Below, in pieces: positions 35,860 through 48,439 of a stretch of 64,000 nucleotides of DNA. Under the pieces are notes generated by a model. That model was not told the DNA's origin. It ran no database searches and was given only the letters and a program-made list of their open reading frames with translations. Positions within the stretch are counted from its first letter, which is position 1. The number at the start of each line of letters is the position of its first letter. The DNA lies in contig OX411552.1 in NCBI GenBank assembly GCA_948146395.1, positions 5,875,686-5,939,685 on the forward strand. The letters run 5' to 3'. A program made the translations under genes and the position numbers. The DNA is from Fragum whitleyi. Lineage: Eukaryota; Mollusca; Bivalvia; Cardiida; Cardiidae.

Positions 35860-36935
35860 AAGCCATACCCAAAATGCGCAAAACCTGTATTGTTCAATTA
35901 TGTTATTGAATTTTCATTCAGAGTGAAATAAATTATTCCGTATAGTTAACATTGACTATGCATTTATCATTGAAGAACAACTCTTCAACCACTATCAAGC
36001 TTTGTTCTCAAAGCCCTCTTTAATCGAACAGTGTTTCATCATCATGACGTACCCAGCTAAAATGCAGACTTCGCATCATAGATGCTTTGCTAAATCCAAT
36101 ATATTTTAATACTACTAGTTCTTGGAAATGTTCAATTGTAAAATTCCCTGTATTGAGAAGGATTTTCAATTTGTTGAACACACAAATTTGGCAAATTAAA
36201 TGCATGTTAAAGCCCCCATCTGTGTTTAGAGTAAAAAAATCACTTTTTTATGAGCATTCTTTGAAAAATTATTCTTGGTTAGGTCTTACGAAAAATGAGA
36301 TACATAAAACCACAATTAAACGACAAATTGCGGCTTTTGTGGGAAAGCAAAAATTGACCTATGCAGTAATATATGTACATGAGATTTTGGTCTTGTGAAA
36401 TACGCCCTCGCGCAGGATTGATTGTGCCCTCATTTCAAATAAGAGTCAACATGTTATGGTTCATAAATATTCATCAAGTTAGGTCTATATTTAGATCATT
36501 GCATCATACTTATTTACCTCACCAGATATTGCAATGACAAATTCAAACTTATCTTTGAGAATACAAGACTAGTTTTTATGTAGATAGTCATTTAAGATCA
36601 TTGTCTTCGGTTTCTAAAATGTTCACAAACAAGGAGGGGGACTTTAATTTTGGTATTCTTAAAAGATCTAACCTTTGAAAAAAATGTTTTAGTATTCAAT
36701 TGTTATTGTTGAAGTCTATAATATTGTTGTGCTATGGGTACCGCTAGGTTGGGTTCTTAAGGCAACTGTCGTATACATGTCAATAAAAGTCAAACATTTT
36801 TCTTTGGGTATTAAGTCGGTGATAATAAGGGTGGCGATTAACATCATAGAAATTATGAATGAAATGGAAGTAGTAAATGAGAATTTTAGACAGCTTACAA
36901 ACTTTCCGAATCCCTCTTTCATTGTAGGCTAAGAT
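35860..36935. other. no exon supported
   Basis: Intronic. Open frames at 36087-36398 (plus) and 36716-36922 (minus) carry hydrophobic or basic stretches without a recognisable family. Confidence 0.4.
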
Positions 36936-37000
36936 CAGGCTGCACATTTGTGCAGGCTGATCTTAGTCTATTCTCTTTACCAAACATTTGTGTTCAACAA
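36936..37000 (+). repeat. palindrome-headed short repeat (family G)
   Basis: AAGATCAGGCTGCACA and TGTGCAGGCTGATCTT form a near-perfect 34-bp palindrome, followed by AACAAGAATACC. Relatives are at 10985, 41964, 58003 and 61516. Confidence 0.75.
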
Positions 37001-38539
37001 GAATACCATGTAATCTTCACGAGAAAGGTTATGGTATCAGAGACTACATCCAGCTCACTTACACACTTAGGGGTTCCTGTGAAAAATTTTTAGTGCAGGG
37101 GTGTGGAAATATGGATTTTATCCACTTTTTGCTGGACAAGTAAAGTGTGTTTTTCTACTTGTTCAGGATCAAAATGAAAGCTAGAATTTGAGAAAACATT
37201 GTTTTTCAAGAAGAAAAATTCAATATGCTGGTGCCCAGTATGGGTATTTCACACCCCTGTAGTGTCAAGTTTTTAAGCCAGAAGAAACAGCTTCAATGAT
37301 TAAGGAAATATCCACTTTGCACACTCTGCTTTGCAAGACTATGCTTAAAAAACTCATACCATAATGAAAACAAAAGACAATTCTTGAGACGCAAACTTTT
37401 GTAGCAAACTGGGAGCATAGACATACATGATCTATTCAGAGAAATGGATCCGAAACCCTAAATGCTTTGACTTTATAGTCATAGGTTTCTTAAAAGACTT
37501 TCATAAGCAGGGCTCATGTTTGACCCTTAAGGGTGCTCTTTCACAGTTTTTCATAGAAAAATACAAAACTTGTTCTTTGATTTGGAAATGTGTTTTTTTT
37601 TTAAACGTTTAAGAATGGCCCAATGGCATTGGCACTCAAAATGACATATTTCAATAATTTTGAAACTTATTTTTTTGAGGAGGAAAGATCAGTATTGGAT
37701 CCAGTCTTTTAATTTCCAGTCTATAAATTTCAAAATCATTCTTTTCCACAAATAATCTTTCATTTTTGCATGTATTTATGTGAAGTTTCCAGCTGTCAAA
37801 TACTTTTACCTTAATCTTTGATTGAATATGACAAATATGTGGAATGCACAGACGTAAATAGTTGGCCTGAAATTGAAGAATATTTTTTAAGGCTTTAGTA
37901 GTTGCTTTATTTTTTCAGAATGAATTTTGCTCAATTCAGGAATATCGTTATTTCTTTCCATGCAATATCAGATTGAATCTTATTATTTTAAAGGCTTCAA
38001 CATAATGAGATCGTTACTTGCTGTTTATTGTACGAAAATTTTCTAAAAAATCCCATTCTCCCAATCTGTGAAAGAGCAGCTTTAAATCAGGGTTACGACC
38101 CTCAAAAATATCCAGCAGGGGGTAAATTTGGCCAACTGACTTTCCATCAATGCAACTTTTGCAGCATGCAGTTATATAAATCTCTCGTTTTCTTCATATT
38201 ATAAGGGATCTATATAAACTATTCAACATAACAATAAAGTGTCTTGGGACACTTTATTGATTATATTGATTCATTTGTGTAGATCATGTAAAACTGTTGA
38301 ACTGATAAATATATTAGTTTTCATGCTTTTAAGCCCCTTACAAACCAGTTTTGACCCCAAAAATTTTGTGGTCAAGGGGGTCAATGACCCCTTAAATAGA
38401 AAGCACAAGCACCGCATTAGCCATTTATTTTTAGGCAGATCTCTTTAATTTGCATAACAGCTGCAACTTACCTCCCTTTAAACCATTATCTTTAAATTGG
38501 TCTCTCTTATTTACGTACCCACTGCAATATACCACCCTT
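37001..38539. other. no exon supported
   Basis: Intronic, AT-rich. At 37508-37530 and 38330-38400 there are fragments of the TTTGACCCC repeat family (full copy at 39038). Confidence 0.4.
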
Positions 38540-38767
38540 TTAACCGTTTCCTGTTTTACAAAATTTTGGACCTGTCCAAATTCAAAAGTTTTGCAGACGA
38601 AAATTTAAAGTGGATTTAATTTGAAAAATAACCATTCAGTAGGGTAGAAAAAGGTGTGGAAAAAGAAGAAATTGCTTATCGGAAGCAATTTCTTCTTTTT
38701 TCACAATGTTTTCTCAAGCATAAAATCACAGGCACGTAAAAAGCAGGGATTAACAGCAAAGGGCTAA
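38540..38767 (+). mobile_element. piggyBac-like MITE (family P), copy 4
   Basis: TTAACCGTTTCCTG start and AACAGCAAAGGGCTAA end; the right TTAA has decayed to CTAA. The central hairpin is intact. Confidence 0.85.
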
Positions 38768-39037
38768 TTAGTTGTAACATTACTTTCCCCTCAGAGAAGA
38801 CTTTGCCAGGTACGTCTTGGCCTAATTGGTCCCTGCGTGAGGCAATTCCAATCTGGCATTTGCCATCATTACACCAGTCCTCTTCTGCATAAAGTAGCAA
38901 ATCAAGTGCACTGACAGACAAAATCCATTCAGTGAAAAATGTCCTCAATCCTAACTGATTTGAATATCTATATATATTGTTAGCCACTTATCTTTTGGCA
39001 CTGTCTTCTGCAACCCATCTCCCTTTTAAATGTTCAG

Positions 39038-39398
39038 GGCTTGTGTTAGTGTTTAATAATGGGGAGTCATTGACCCCTGACCATAGAAATTCTGGGGGTC
39101 AAATCTGAATTTCAAGGGGTCAAGACAGGAAGAGCAAATCTTAAAGAAATTTTTTGCATATTTTATAGTCACCTCAACTGTTTCTTTTAATGATATGAAA
39201 CAAGGGATTAATTTGAAGAACCTTTAGATAGTAATTTGTGAAAATCTTCGGTATAAAACGAAGTTCTGAACCTTAGTAATTTCCCTCAAGGGGGTCAAAA
39301 TGACCCCCCTTGGGAGAAATTTCTAAGGGTCAAATTAAGATATTTTCAAAATTTGGGGGTCAAAACCCTGGTTTAAGGGTCAAACACGAGCCCTGATG
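39038..39398 (+). mobile_element. 361-bp TIR element (family J), copy 1
   Basis: Ends CAGGGCTTGTGTTAG and, inverted, CAGGGCTCGTGTTTG. The inside is rich in GGGGTCAA and TTGACCCC in both orientations. An inverted copy lies at 51390-51745. It ends only 36 bp before the MRPL41 exon 2. The CAGGG ends suggest hAT, but the target duplication is unclear. Confidence 0.75.
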
Positions 39399-39434
39399 TT
39401 ACATGAGTATAAACTTTCTTATTTTTAATTTCAG

Positions 39435-39532
39435 TGGTTCCTGAAACTGGGTATTATAATACATATGGGCGGTTTATCCATGTGAGAAACATGAAAGCCA
39501 ATTTTGTTGTTCCTGATCTCACAGATTGTAAG
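39435..39532 (+). CDS. MRPL41: MRPL41 (mL41) exon 2
   Basis: 98 bp between TTTTTAATTTCAG and GTATGT. It starts in phase with two bases that need one from the previous exon, then reads VPETGYYNTYGRFIHV and NFVVPDLTDCK. The end matches the mL41 family block in which human MRPL41 has RFVQIKEMVPEFVVPDLTG. mL41 is a protein of the large subunit of the mitochondrial ribosome. The exon ends in phase 0, and the next exon continues with LKPYVSY exactly as in the family. No other start lies nearby, so the protein needs an upstream exon. Confidence 0.85.
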
Positions 39533-39790
39533 GTATGTATAGTCTATGATTTTTGCCTGGGCAGGGCGGAGCCTAACTAATGAGCTGTAGCATCTAAGGT
39601 AAAGGTAAAGCAGCTATGGCTGATAATAGTAGTAAATGTATTCACTAACTATTATAGGTAGTAGTCAATTTAAACTTGAAACTTTAAGTCTTTTGTGGGT
39701 AACCAAACCCTAGTAACTTCAGATTATCCAAGCTAAAGTAACAATGTTTTGGCAATCCAATGATATAAAGTGTTCACTTTTGCTATATAG

Positions 39791-39928
39791 CATTAACTCA
39801 CATTTTTGAGGGCATTAACATTAAATTTTGCAGAGACCTGAAAAATGGTTTAACGCCGGAGTGCGAAGCACAAGGGCGTTAAACTATTTGAGGGTCTCTG
39901 CAAATGTTAATGCCTGAAAAAACGTGAA
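39791..39928. repeat. fold-back repeat with arms of about 60 bp
   Basis: Arms carry GGCATTAACAT, TTGCAGAGACC and GTTTAACGCC, inverted around a GC-rich tip GGAGTGCGAAGCACAAGG. It lies 260 bp into the second MRPL41 intron. Confidence 0.85.
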
Positions 39929-40477
39929 CTGACACTATTATTGCTAAAAAGAAAGACTATAGTTTTTTTAAAAACAGAAATTGCAAAATAATTCATAGGA
40001 ATGCTTTAAACTAGCTCCAAAACCAATAATGTGTTGGAAAAATTGCTTTATGCATTACGCCATCACTTTTGTTTATTCCAATTTTGCTTGGAAAAGTAAT
40101 GACGTCATTAAAATAAATGCAGGAATAGGATCGACATTCAAATTTATGCTCTATTTAGTGTTTAACAGAAAAACTGATACAGTGTATAGGCCCAGACTGA
40201 GGATTAAAAAAGCTGGGCTTTTACTGCATGTGGATTTACTTAATTATTCATGTTTTTTACCGTTAACACCCTAGCTTTGTCTGTAAAGGGTATGCATATA
40301 AGGACCCAAAAAAGCACATTTTAAACTATGCCATAATGCACTTAAACCCTTGTGGATTTAGAATTAGTGAACCCAATGCAAGCTCTGCCATGCCTTTCCA
40401 GGTGAATTATAACACAGAATATCTTCTATCAAACACAAGGCTCATGTTTGACACTTTAAGTAAGATTTTTACCCCCT

Positions 40478-40704
40478 ACAAATTTCCTGTTTTACAAAAT
40501 TTTTGACCTGTCCAAATTCAAAGGTTTTGCAGACGAAAATTAAAAGTGGATTTAATTTGAAAAATATCCATTCAGTAGGGTAGAAAATAGTGTGGAAAAA
40601 GAAGAAATAGCTTGTCAGAAGCAATCTCTTATTTTTTCACAATGTTTTCTCAATCATAAAACCACAGACACGGAAAAAGCAGGGATTAAACAGTAAAGAG
40701 TTAA
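40478..40704 (+). mobile_element. piggyBac-like MITE (family P), copy 5, decayed
   Basis: The family interior (CAAAATTTTTGACCTGTCC, hairpin, AAAAAGCAGGGATTAAACAG) is clear. The right TTAA is at 40701-40704; the left end is eroded. Confidence 0.78.
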
Positions 40705-40861
40705 GTAGGAATTTTACCCCCTATAAATTTTATAGCATCCTTTTTGTGTTAGGAGATCAATTTCAATTTGGTTAACCCTATTCAAAAGTTTATTTCAGAT
40801 TATATCAATCATTTATTCCCTACTAATTGTTAAAACAAATCTGTTTGGATAAGACAATATA

Positions 40862-41013
40862 AATATTTAATACATACTTAGTGTATTATATGGAAAAAAA
40901 ATATCTAACCAGGTCGGGAGAATTGAAAATTGTCCAGGCTCTGCCGAGACAATTGTCAATTCTCACAACCGAGTTAGATATTTTTTTCATGCAATACACT
41001 AAGTATGTATTAT
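40862..41013. repeat. fold-back repeat with arms of about 70 bp
   Basis: AATACATACTTAGTGTATTA and AATACACTAAGTATGTATT are the outer arms, AAATATCTAACCAGGTCGGGAG and its inverse the middle, and CAGGCTCTGCCGAGAC the tip. Confidence 0.88.
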
Positions 41014-41269
41014 ATTTATCTTATAACCTCTATTTGTCTTCTTTACGTCAATGTTTGTAACTGAAATGCAAGTTTCTAAAAAAAACATATATATCATTGT
41101 TCTAAAATAACTATGTGATTTCATTAAAAATATCATATGGGATGTAATCATACGGATATAAGATAAACAATAAAGTGTCAATAGAGGGATTATTGTCTCC
41201 TGTTGATTATTTATAAATACATCAAAAACCTGTTCAAAACTATAAATTTAACCGTTGAAATCTTATGTG

Positions 41270-41560
41270 ACTTTTCTCAGAATCTAACAGATGGATATCA
41301 ACTAAATTTCTCGGGAATGATCCTTTAGTATTTTATTATCAGCCTACAGAACATTTGTGATCAGATGAAAAATATGTCTTCTATGGGAGGGGGGGGGGGG
41401 GGGGGGGGGGCGGGAAGGTTTGTAACTTTGAAAATCATTTTCCCAGAATCTAATTGATGAATTTCACTAGAATGTTCCTTTGGTGACCCAAAATCAGACT
41501 GCACAAAATTATTGTGATGGGATGAAAAATATATAATTAACTGGCAGAGGTCAATTTTCT
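41270..41560 (+). repeat. two decayed units of a 165-bp tandem family
   Basis: CTCAGAATCTAACAGATGGATATC and similar phrases match the units at 58141-59090. A G-run of about 21 with one C at 41391-41412 interrupts. No gene in 41014-41269 or 41561-41963. Confidence 0.7.
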
Positions 41561-41963
41561 ATTTGTTAATAATCAATATTGATTATTTTCTTAGCAGAAA
41601 TATACTAAGCGCAAAAAGTTTAGTCTTTCCGTCTTCGATAGGATATATTTCAAGATGCGAATCATATTTCACCAAGAAGGTTACAATTATTTAAATTTTA
41701 TTCAATTTCCTTCCAGATTGCAATTATTTTAAATTGTTAGATAAACTGGCCAGTCGTAACAATAATATGATTCTCTACAGACCAGTAGAATGGAAAAGTC
41801 TTACAGGTTAACCCTCCTCATGCTGAATAAATTTTGGCTAAAAATTTCAATCAAAATCCAAGGGAAAAAAGCACTGAAAGTACCAACTGTAGGTCAATTT
41901 TTATTGAAAAAACTAAATCTATTGACAATTCTTGTTTGAAACTGAGAAACAGGTGGTGTAGAC

Positions 41964-42055
41964 TAACATCAGACTGCACATATGTGCAGGCTGATGTTTG
42001 TCTATAACTCCTGACAAAGCAGGAATATTCCGGGTTCAGCATGACAAGGCTTTAA
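41964..42055 (+). repeat. palindrome-headed short repeat (family G)
   Basis: AACATCAGACTGCACA and TGTGCAGGCTGATGTT palindrome followed by the tail GGAATATTCCGGGTTCAGCAT. Confidence 0.78.
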
Positions 42056-42541
42056 CAATGGACGTCCTTCAATTTTTACCAAATTCGATGATTTTTTTGT
42101 TTTCAATTTTATTTTTGGGTATCTCGTCACAAAAAAGGAAATTGGTTAGAGTATGGGATATATCTGATGTCTTTACAGCATCATCTTTATACCCTGCCCA
42201 CCAAAATGCAACTATGCTTTAATGAGTGACAGTTTTGTACAATGTTGTCTTAGTATCAGGAACAAAAACAGTAGTCCCTGCTTCTTCTTATCCCTAGAAA
42301 TTGAGTAGATGCCCATTTCTGGTTCAGCGATCACTTACGCTCTGTTGACGGTCACAGTGACATTTATTCAACATGCTTATTGGTAGTTTCTTTTCATTAG
42401 TTTCCATTAATCAAAAGCTAGACATGAATGGTCCACAGCGTTGTTTTACCGATTGCAATCAGTATGGGTAACAAAAATATTTCATTGCTCGTCATAAAGA
42501 CATGACGTTAGGTTCAATTTTATTGCCATTTAACAAGATCT

Positions 42542-42843
42542 TTTAAAGAAAAGTGCCGCCGTCATAGCGCAGTTGGTAGCGCGTCGGACTGTCAATCTAG
42601 AGTTCGCGGGTTCGATCCCCGACGGCGGCACTCATTCTTTCTGACTATTTGTCTCTCACCAATGGGTTGATAATCGTAGACCTATGTGAGATAGCGGCTG
42701 GAGGCTAGGAAAGAATGTGGTGGTTGTACTGGTGATAGAAATACCAGGAATCCATTGTTAGGTGCTCCAGCCGCCGCGATATAACTGAAATAATGTTGAA
42801 AGCGGCGTTAAACTCCATTCAATCAATCAATTTAAAGAAAAGT
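42542..42843 (+). mobile_element. SINE family S, full length, perfect duplication
   Basis: The best copy, 42555-42830. TTTAAAGAAAAGT occurs at 42542-42554 and 42831-42843. The head folds as a tRNA with GCCGCCG / CGGCGGC acceptor arms, D arm GCGC...GCGC and an anticodon loop CTGTCAA (GTC, Asp), but with three extra bases before the D stem. The tail is ATTCAATCAATCAA. No gene is seen in 42056-42541. Confidence 0.96.
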
Positions 42844-43286
42844 AGTTCATTCCATGTCAATTATTATTTGCAACAAACTACATGGTAATAAAAACACTTG
42901 TGACAGAAATTTAAGTCGATGTCAACATCACCCAGATATGTACACTGTATAAGATATGTCAATGCTTGGTAAACCTAATTTAATGTTGTCCAAAGATTTT
43001 GCTCTTCCTAGAAGGATGCGTTACAATTAAGTATTTAATGCTAACTTGGAATAAGAGTAATCAAATGAGACAAAAAGAAAATTAAGCCATTTTTCTACAT
43101 CCATACATCGACCAAGTATGTAAAATTCACATAAACAATCACTACAGACGTATATATATATATGCAAGAAAAAATAAAATCCGAGAATCAAAAGAAAGCA
43201 AGTTGGATGAAAAAATTTGTTAAACTAAATTGTTTGAATTCTTTGCGATGTAATTAATAGTGCGACTAAACTTAGTGCCTTCAGTA

Positions 43287-43637
43287 TACAGTAAAACTTG
43301 GATTAAGCGACAACTTATGGGACCACAAAAAAGCGGTTGTTAAAGAAAATGATCGCTTAATACAAGTTTTGTTTACGAATAGGAAACATAAATTTTAATG
43401 AGTATGTATATTTTTTAGAATTTCTCAATAATCCTGTGTTGTAAAACACTCATCAGAATCGTCTCATTGAGACGATTCTATTGTGTTTTAACAACATAGG
43501 ATTAATTTATGAGAAATTTTGGACCAATGGTATCCATTCTGTCAGATATTTTGAACTGAGAAAGGGGATTCTGGAAACGGTCACATAATAAAATTGGTCG
43601 CTTAATGGGCATGGTGGCTCAAGCAAGATTGGCTGTA
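43287..43637. mobile_element. pogo-like MITE (family Q), copy 1
   Basis: The element is 43289-43635 between TA dinucleotides. Left end CAGTAAAACTTGGATTAAGC, right end inverted CAGCCAATCTTGCTTGAGCC. Such ends are typical of Tc1/mariner pogo/Tigger elements. A central palindrome AGAATCGTCTCATTGAGACGATTCT lies at 43456-43480. No transposase. Confidence 0.85.
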
Positions 43638-43789
43638 TTTCAGCATCTGACATTTATTAATACTGTATTACCTTGAAATAAACATTATTTCATTTTCATT
43701 CTCGTCTTATCCTAACATGTACAGTAGATCAGGTCTGTGGAGAAAATAAGCTGCTAAAGAGTCATTGGGATCATTGCTATCTAAACAGT

Positions 43790-44700
43790 GGATTATCTGT
43801 AGGAAATCATGGGAAAAGGGGCCTTATGGAATTTCTCTGACTGCAATCATATAAATCATATAAAGTCCATGAATATGATTAGAACCTCTTGAATCTATGA
43901 AGTTTCATAACACGATTGTAGTGTCGTAAGAATGGTAGCCTTTCAAAGTGGGGACAAACATGTGGGGACATGGGAAAAAGGGCCTTATGAAATTTGTATA
44001 AAAATTTCACTTAATGCAATTGTGTTTACACAATTGAGTCTACCAATTATAGTAGATTCACATAAAACTTGAAAGATGACTGTTTGTTCATATGGATCAA
44101 TACTTTCAAAAATGGTGATGATCCTTTGGATAACACTGGAAAACGAGCTTCATGGAATTTCACAAAGTGCAATCTTTGTAATGATGTACAGTCAATCTTG
44201 CTCGAGCGACCACATCTATTATGCGACCCTTTTTAACAAGCGACCGCTTTTGAAAATTCCCTTCTTTTAATCCTAAGAAGTAGGTAGTGTTGGTCTAAAA
44301 GATATTGAAGATGTATCTTATCTTGATAAAACTCACCAGAATCGTCTCAATGAGACGATTCTATTAAGTTATATCAACATAGGAATTTGAGAATTTCGCA
44401 ATAATGTGCATATTCATTAAAAAAAATATGTTTCTTATCTGTAAACAAAAGGTGTACTACCACTTTTTGTTGGTCCCTGTTGTGGTCGCTGAAAACAAGT
44501 TTGACTGTAATGTCAAATATTTTTGGGTTCTATTGAAACTTTAGAGCATCATAATGGGGTCACAAGGATCCAATTATCGGGAGGATCTATCAGAAATCAT
44601 GTGAAAAGGGCCTTATAAAATTTTTTTTTATGCATTCTTGTTTCTGTAATTAAGTAAAAAAATATTACTTGTTTCTGATTCTGTTGGCTGTCACAGGATA
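43790..44700 (+). repeat. tandem array T4, period about 164 bp (part 1)
   Basis: The landmark GGAAAAGGGGCCTTATGGAA recurs at about 43812, 43973, 44139 and 44602. The last gap shrinks to about 142 bp once the MITE at 44189-44507 is removed. Units recur at about 48474 and 49052, so the array was probably split by the Ty3/gypsy fragment and by a family X copy. Confidence 0.75.
44187..44509. mobile_element. pogo-like MITE (family Q), copy 2
   Basis: The element is 44189-44507 between TA dinucleotides, with ends CAGTCAATCTTGCTCGAGCG and AAACAAGTTTGACTG. The central palindrome is AGAATCGTCTCAATGAGACG. Inserted in a unit of array T4. Confidence 0.87.
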
Positions 44701-44879
44701 ATTGTAGTGTCATAGAAATATAACCTAGGTTGTTGGTACCAAGTATGAACAACAAAGGATGTTTGGGATTTGGGTTTTGGTCCGGAGTACGGATGACTAC
44801 AAGTCCAACATTCTCAATCAATTGGTTTATTTAAATCAATGGTCATAACCGCAAACTGAAATGTACAAAATAAAACACA

Positions 44880-45050
44880 TAAGCATCTCAACATCGATTT
44901 GATTTGGCACATATATTAAAACATCTAATAGTGTAAAGCATCACATGTTAAGGAGAAAACTTACCAATTTATGGAATTGAGTGGTCCAAACAAACGCATC
45001 ACTGCATCTCTACATCCAGTCTAGTGCTCCTGCAAAACAAAGTGAATTAG
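44880..45050. other. no gene seen
   Basis: AT-rich sequence between array T4 and the possible LTR. Confidence 0.35.
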
Positions 45051-45412
45051 TGTAAACTCATGCCGGTTAGTGTTAGATCACGCGGGTGGGGTAATTGTTT
45101 ACATCGGCCGCGAAATCCAAGGACAATCAATGAAACCGATCAGAATCACCAAATACAACAAAGATAATACAAACACGGGCGTAATACCATCTCTGACAAC
45201 AATCTACATCAATTCAAGCCTATACAAACCTCAGATCTCTCCTTTAAACACGGATAGATAAATTTTGACAAATGTGTCGATCTTCTAGATACATATAAAA
45301 GGAATCAAATAACAAAAGGTAGTGACGTCACGAAATACCGGCAAACAGATTTTCGAAAGCAACCAATAGAAACTAGTTTAACAAATGGAGCTGGTGAAGA
45401 TAGACAGGTACA
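45051..45412 (-). mobile_element. possible LTR of the Ty3/gypsy fragment
   Basis: On the minus strand a polypurine tract AGAAAGAGGGGG (45414-45425) lies downstream of pol and is followed by TGTACCTG, a plausible LTR start. The other border may be TGTAAACTC at 45051 (ACA-3' on the minus strand). Only one LTR is present, so its borders cannot be checked by comparison. Confidence 0.35.
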
Positions 45413-45849
45413 TTCCCCCTCTTTCTGAAATGACGTCTCGTCATTGTCGCGTCAGTCTTACGTCATACGTACGTCGTAACTTAACCTAATACTATTACTC
45501 CTATCAACACTACTCATCATAACAAAGCATATGACATCAAATTTCTGCTTGAAACCTGAAACAGACAATTAATTTGAAATAAAACAAATATGACTATTTA
45601 AAAAAAGTTCTCATATTCATCGAAGGGTTATCATCCATTAACCTATATATCAATTAAAATAATTTCATCAATACTAATCATTTAACCCAGTAAGCAAAAA
45701 TCTATGGATATTCGCTTCGTGCTCTCTCCCTCCTTCAAATTAGCGTCTCGCGATCGTAACCATTTCAATCTTTTGGGCTCCAGAACCTGAAATATAAAGT
45801 AAGAAATAATAATTATAAAACAGAAAAAATATTTACATACAATTTATGT

Positions 45850-48430
45850 TCAATTCATAATAGCTGAAATGATCTTGTGGGCAGTGTCTGAGTCTACATT
45901 ACTTAGAACACCTGACTTCATAATTTCATCCAGCGCTTGAAGTCTACTATCTATTGGTCTCAGACTCATCGAATGAGCATTAAATATTCCGTATTTGTCC
46001 GGTGGCCTTCTCACTCTATTGGATCTCCTAGGAGCAGGAATAGGTAAGTTATTTACAACGGATTTACCATTCTTGTCCTTGTCCCCATCTTTGTCTTCTT
46101 CTTCTTCATCTTCTAATTTATTTTCAATTCCAGGTTCCTGTTCGTCTACATTTTCTTCTGCTTAAGTATGTGCTTCATCCTCAACCTCATTTTCTCCTTC
46201 ATGTTCCATTTCTTCACCATTTCCCTCGGCATCTACTTCATCTGCTCTATCTACTGTCATCAGGGCTTCATCCTGATCTGTAGACATTTCTGCCTCTTCT
46301 TTGTCTGATTCTATGACGAGGTTATGGGCGTCCCCATACTGGTATGTTCCAACAACATTTCCATCCTCACCATCAACAGATCTTTCTTCATCTTCGTCGT
46401 GCACGACATCTTTCTCCTCTATCTCCAATCCTTTTTCTGCATTTTCTCCCTTATCTGGATTTGTTCCATTCTCAACGCATTGCACCCCTCCTCCATCTTC
46501 ACCGTCCATCTCGTCATATCCTTCAATCTTGAAAAGAAGGTTTCGGTGCAATGTTTTCTCTATCCCCCACCTTCCGATCTTATCTTATAAACAGGAATCT
46601 CTGGTCTTGTTTGGTCTATTATTTTGTATGGTTCTTCTTCAAATCTGTCTGCTATTTTATGTTTGCCATCAAAGGCTACAACCTTTACTAGGACTCTATC
46701 TCCTATTTCTAATTTCACAGCTTTGGCCTTTCTATCGTAGTACTTCTTTTGTTTTTCTTTAGCCTTATCTTGGTGTGATTCAACCACAATTCTAGTTTTG
46801 ATTAACCTCTCTTTTAACTCTTCTACATAGTCTCTTGTAGTTTTAGACTTAGGTTCTTCAATTACATGTCCATACTAGATGTCAACTGGAAGTTTTGGCT
46901 TTTGACCAAACATCAGCTCGTATGGGCTATGTTTAGTTGACGCGTGTGGCGTACAGTTATAAAAATACACTAAGGTATTAACATATTTCTTCCAGTCCTC
47001 CTTCAATGCTGGATCAAGAGTACCAAGCATGTCCAACAAAGTCCTGTTAAACCTCTCAGGTCCAGCATTCCCCTGAGGGTGATACGGCGTGGTGTGCGTC
47101 TTCTTCATACCCATGATATTGCAAAGCTCCTTAACGATCTCACTCTCGAAGTTTGCCCCTTGATCGGAGTGCAAACGTGTCGGGATACCATTATTTACTA
47201 TAAAGTTATTGAGAAAGGCTTCTGCAGTAGTCCTGGCCGTTTGATTCCTTGTTGGTACCGCCACTGCAAACTTTGTGAAGTGATCTGTTATCACAAGTAT
47301 GTTTGCAACTCCTCCTTTTGCTGGTTCTAGTGTTAAAAAATCAAAACATACTAATTCCAATGGATATGACGTATTGACGTTACTAATGGAGCCCTCTCAT
47401 TAGTTGAAGACTTTCTGCGGAAGCATCGTTCACACGAAGAAACCCTCTTATCCACGCTTGTAGCCATACCAGGCCAGTAGAACCTTTCTCTCAATAATTG
47501 CAGGGTCCGCTCTCTCCCTGGATGACCCACGTCATTATGGAGGCCTCTTAGAATATCATTCCTGTATTCAGAGGGAACTACTAATTGTTCTACTACTGCC
47601 TCTTCATCCCTCAACATCCTAAACAAAAGACCTCTCTTCATTCTGAAATTCTTATACTGTTTCTTCATTGTAAGGTCCTCATTGTGCCACACATCCTTTG
47701 GTACTCTTTGGTCAATAAGCGCCTTTCTCCATTTTTCTATTAAAGGGTCTTGTCGCTGTTTCTTCCTAACTTCTCTCAACTCTTTCTGTGAAAGAGTTTG
47801 TCCTGGAACCTCTATGCTACACAACGGTAGTGTTTCTACGTACGGGCAGTATACCATTGACCTACAGACTGCTTTTATTGTGTCCTTGTAGACTTCTTTC
47901 ATCTCTGGACTATCCTTGTCGAAAGGATACCTACTCATGGTGTCTGCGTCTGTGTTCTTGAGACCAGGTCTGTAATAAATGTCGAATGAATATTCCCCTA
48001 GTGCTGAGACCTCTAACTTCGCTGATGTTAGTACATAGGCCAGGGGATTATTATCGGTAAGTACGGTGAAATGATTAAGAGTTAAATAATCTGAAAATTT
48101 CTCCGTTATAGCCCATTTCAGTGCTAAAAACTCTAGTTTGAATGCGCTATAGTTTTTCTCTGACTTTGAAAGGGATCTACTGGCAAATGCTATAACTTTC
48201 TTCTTCCCTTCTTGTTCCTGGTATAGCACTGCCCCTAATCCTTTCGTCGATGCATCTGTATGAAGCTCGAATGGGACTGAAAAATCCGGATAAGCTAAAA
48301 CAGGTGGTGATGACAGAATCTCTCTTAGCTCTTCAAAAATATCTTGTTCTTTTTGTGTCCACTTGAACTCCTCTGGTTGACTTTTTCCTTTCTTCTTGGT
48401 GGTAGGAGGAAGAAAATTGGCGAACAGAAA
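45850..48430 (-). pseudogene. Ty3/gypsy pol fragment: RNase H, integrase and tail (dead)
   Basis: On the minus strand from about 48430: end of the RT connection (ELREILSSPPVLAYPDF), RNase H (HTDASTKGLGAVLY, FASRSLSKSEKNYS, DNNPLAYV), integrase zinc finger (GHPGRERTLQLLRERFYWPG, then CERC), integrase core (ITDHFTKF, HSDQGANFES, HPQGN then PERFNRTL), a GDRVLVK C-terminal domain, and an acidic tail with RRSNRVRRPPDKYG ending at 45850. Gag, protease and most of RT are missing. Lesions: frameshift at about 47385, TAG at 46872-46874, +1 shift in a G-run near 46566, TAA at 46162-46164. It lies antisense in the second MRPL41 intron and splits a tandem array. Confidence 0.93.
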
Positions 48431-48439
48431 TAATTGCCT

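Noticed and set aside
36716..36922. Minus-strand frame with a hydrophobic stretch like a membrane segment
   Set aside because: Both strands are open over the same bases, no splice context was seen, and no receptor family signature beyond hydrophobicity.
42555..42630. Functional tRNA-Asp gene
   Set aside because: The acceptor and D arms pair well, but there are three extra bases before the D stem, the anticodon stem is poor, and the SINE body and duplication show it is a SINE head.
46301..46762. Plus-strand frames of 62-153 codons over the gypsy tail
   Set aside because: They are antisense shadows of the acidic pol tail on the minus strand, whose motifs and family order are clear.
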